From NCBI GenBank assembly GCA_013002475.1, contig JABDJM010000101.1:1-6256 (forward strand): DNA of 6,256 nt. The letters run 5' to 3'. A program made the position numbers and the translations under genes. Of the stretch, positions 5,906 to 6,256 are shown one piece after another (positions within the stretch are counted from its first letter, which is position 1; every line of letters begins with the position of its first letter). The notes below the pieces were generated by a model, which saw only the letters and a list, made by a program, of their open reading frames with translations, did no database searches and was not told where the DNA came from. Source of the stretch: Saprospiraceae bacterium. Lineage in GTDB: Bacteria > Bacteroidota > Bacteroidia > Chitinophagales > Saprospiraceae.

Positions 5906-6154
5906 TTAGAGCTTCACTCCGTGCTTCACTCCTTTTTTCTCCAATTTTTTCAGGTATGCATAAATACCCAGCTTATTAATATTCTTTAATGCCTTGGCAG
6001 AAACCTTGAGTGTTACCCAGGCTCCTGTCTCAGGAATGAAAAATCGCTTCTTTAGCAGGTTAGGCAAAAAGCGACGCTTTGTCCTGCGATTTGAGTGCGA
6101 GACATTATTCCCTGTGATAGGTCTTTTACCAGTAAGTTGACAAACTCTTGACAT
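5906..6154 (-). CDS. rpmB: 50S ribosomal protein bL28
   Basis: An 82-residue protein with the bL28 signature MSRVCQLTGKRPITGNNVSHSNRRTKRRFLPNL, then VTLKVSAKALKNINKLGI and a Lys-rich tail. The E. coli protein has 78 residues. It is a large-subunit protein needed for subunit association and late 50S assembly. The frame remains open upstream to 6217, but that extension would run into the tRNA gene, and the family begins at MSRVC, so the start at 6154 is firm. First protein gene of the operon, only 36 bases after the 3' end of tRNA-Arg. No -7 box lies in that gap, so transcription probably begins upstream of the tRNA. Confidence 0.96.
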   Translation of the reverse strand: MSRVCQLTGKRPITGNNVSHSNRRTKRRFLPNLLKKRFFIPETGAWVTLKVSAKALKNINKLGIYAYLKKLEKKGVKHGVKL

Positions 6155-6176
6155 CTTAATAATGTTTTTGGACGAG

Positions 6177-6190
6177 CAATGGTTCCATTG
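6177..6190. repeat. Inverted repeat directly after the tRNA 3' end
   Basis: CAATGG (6177-6182) and CCATTG (6185-6190) are perfect 6-base arms separated by two bases. They touch the last base of the tRNA (6191). In the minus-strand transcript this would be a small hairpin, with a two-base loop or with the inner pairs open, between tRNA-Arg and rpmB. No T tract follows, so it is not a terminator. It may help define the tRNA 3' processing site or protect the new 5' end of the rpmB mRNA. Confidence 0.45.
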
Positions 6191-6256
6191 TGACCTCGGC
6201 AGGATTCGAACCTGCAACCTCCTGATCCGTAGTCAGGTGCTCTATCCAGTTAAGCT
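6191..6256 (-). tRNA. tRNA-Arg, anticodon ACG, 5' end outside the window
   Basis: Reading the minus strand: a D arm (GCTT pairing with GAGC), an anticodon stem CCTGA/TCAGG with loop CTACGGA giving anticodon ACG (6228-6230), a five-base variable loop AGGTT, a T arm GCAGG/CCTGC with loop TTCGAAT, the 3' acceptor strand CGAGGTC and the discriminator A at 6191. CCA is not encoded, so it must be added by a nucleotidyltransferase. The 5' acceptor strand and position 8 (eight bases) fall beyond the window. Bacterial tRNA-Arg(ACG) normally has A34 converted to inosine to read CGU, CGC and CGA. It lies just upstream of rpmB on the same strand. Confidence 0.95.

Noticed and set aside
6155..6217. N-terminal extension of rpmB reaching into the tRNA gene
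   Set aside because: bL28 begins at MSRVC. The extra codons are read from the spacer and the T arm of tRNA-Arg.
1..6256. Mobile element, CRISPR array or defence system
   Set aside because: No transposase, integrase, direct-repeat array or defence-type protein is present. The inverted repeats seen are short and local.

Overview
The window looks like chromosomal core and near-core sequence from a member of the Bacteroidota, most likely a flavobacterial-type organism. The evidence is a DUF4295 gene sitting directly after rpmB and rpmG and ahead of ftsY, which is a Bacteroidota arrangement. Two lipoproteins carry an acidic stretch just after the lipid cysteine, a TAnnTTTG-type -7 box lies just upstream of lepA, and convincing Shine-Dalgarno sites are absent.

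Layout from left to right. (1) 1-344, plus strand: the 3' end of a NUDIX-fold transcriptional regulator of the NrtR type, cut by the window edge. (2) 345-1145, minus strand: a lipoprotein of unrecognised family. Its stop codon abuts the regulator's stop so that the two form the palindrome TGATCA. (3) 1146-1581: a 436-base divergent intergenic region rich in inverted repeats. It contains a terminator-like hairpin with a T7 tract that has no plus-strand gene before it, a 12-base perfect palindrome and several further hairpins. (4) 1582-2529, plus: a DUF4382-type lipoprotein, followed by a strong terminator. (5) 2651-4447, plus: lepA (elongation factor 4), with a -7 box so close that its mRNA may have almost no leader. 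(6) 4444-5418, minus: ftsY (signal recognition particle receptor), overlapping lepA tail to tail by four bases. (7) 5507-6154, minus: the small-protein operon rpmB-rpmG-DUF4295, ending in a long perfect hairpin ahead of ftsY. (8) 6191-6256, minus: a tRNA-Arg(ACG), truncated by the window edge, directly upstream of rpmB and probably in the same transcript.

The right half is a translation and protein-targeting neighbourhood: tRNA-Arg, ribosomal proteins bL28 and bL33, the small DUF4295 protein, the SRP receptor GTPase and the ribosomal GTPase LepA. The left half is cell-envelope accessory content: two divergently transcribed predicted lipoproteins around a structured intergenic region. I see no mobile element, CRISPR array, phage gene or defence system. 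The least explained sequence is the 1146-1581 intergenic region, which may encode a small RNA or a leader-type control element. The unrecognised lipoprotein at 345-1145 and the DUF4295 protein are the least characterised proteins.
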